Assembly (NCBI GenBank): GCA_964367095.1
Contig: CAYIXE010000047.1
Coordinates: 1 to 6,301 of the forward strand
Reading direction: 5' to 3'
DNA: 6,301 nt
DNA from: UBA927 sp964367095
Lineage (GTDB): Bacteria; Patescibacteriota; Microgenomatia; UBA10105; UBA927
Each line of letters opens with the position of its first letter. The stretch's first letter is position 1. The notes below the pieces were generated by a model. That model ran no database searches. It worked only from the letters and a program-made list of their open reading frames with translations, and was not told the origin of the DNA. Made by a program: the position numbers and the translations under genes. Positions 6,076 through 6,301 of this stretch are shown here, in pieces.

Positions 6076-6267
6076 TTATGGAGACAAGAGGTCAATAACG
6101 TTTGTGAGGAATGACTGCTGCTTTGTCACAAGCTCACCGGTTTGAGCTGAAACAATCGCTTTTACAGGCTGTGAGACTGGAATAATGGCAAACAAACGGA
6201 ATATTTTTGTCCCTTCGATCTCATACACAGGCTCGCTATTTCGTACTCTAAGACCCTGTTTTAGAAG
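6076..6267 (-). pseudogene. C-terminal fragment of an unrecognised protein; frame closed upstream
   Basis: A 63-codon open stretch ends with TAA at 6078-6076 and reads like real protein: RVRNSEPVYEIEGTKIF, then RLFAIIPVSQPVKAIVSAQ and TGELVTKQQSFLTNVIDLL. The KAIVSAQTGEL segment recalls the VDAxTGEV strand pattern of PepSY-like domains, but the match is too short to assign. The frame is closed by a TAA at 6270-6268 and has no ATG; the only candidate start is a GTG at 6228 without a ribosome binding site. The frame that enters from the window edge (from 6301) is open until a TAG at 6250-6248, so a single frameshift between 6267 and 6251, near AAAACAGGG, would join the two. It may be a frameshifted gene, a truncated remnant or a sequence error. 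Its G+C content (29 of 60 at 6121-6180) resembles dnaG, not the Fic gene. Confidence 0.45.
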
Positions 6268-6301
6268 TTAGCTTGAATTTTTGATACACTGGTAGGTATA
6301 T

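Noticed and set aside
6061..6076. ATCCAT-CACT-ATGGAT as terminator of the right-hand fragment
   Set aside because: The stem has six pairs with two G-C pairs and is followed on the minus strand by AAAGATTGG, with no run of T.

Overview
The window looks like a piece of a compact bacterial chromosome using the standard code (TGA serves as the CPBP gene's stop). The short 362-residue housekeeping sigma factor, the compact 593-residue primase, tight gene spacing and small single-pass membrane proteins suggest a Candidate Phyla Radiation (Patescibacteria) genome. That placement rests on the feel of the proteins, not on a search, so it is moderate.

Layout, left to right. At 1-246, on the + strand, there is a possible tail of an upstream gene, then a promoter, a strong ribosome binding site and a 44-residue single-pass membrane protein. 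It ends 12 bases from the convergent end of rpoD. From 5843 down to 259 five minus-strand genes read in one direction with small gaps: a class II Fic protein with a C-terminal winged helix, a CPBP-family intramembrane protease, a membrane-anchored protein of unknown function, DNA primase (dnaG) and the housekeeping sigma factor (rpoD). The dnaG-rpoD pair is the conserved core of the bacterial macromolecular-synthesis operon. Right of the Fic gene, 5844-6075 is non-coding. At 6076-6267 lies the C-terminal part of another minus-strand protein whose reading frame is closed just upstream.

The most notable structure is the Fic control region (5854-5942). Four half-sites of TACTAA/TTAGTA, spaced 11, 10 and 7 bases, are repeated exactly 55 bases away with identical spacing. 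A good promoter (TAGACA, 17 bases, TATAGT) has its -35 inside the upstream block and its -10 between the blocks. This looks like an operator for cooperative binding, and the winged helix of the Fic protein itself is the obvious candidate binder.

The Fic gene, and less strongly the CPBP gene, are visibly A+T-richer than dnaG and than the fragment on the right. They are separated by 3 bases, and the CPBP ribosome binding site lies in the last Fic codons. The simplest reading is an acquired two-gene module, under its own repeat-based control, placed upstream of and possibly reading into a primase/sigma operon. No intrinsic terminator was seen between the module and rpoD.
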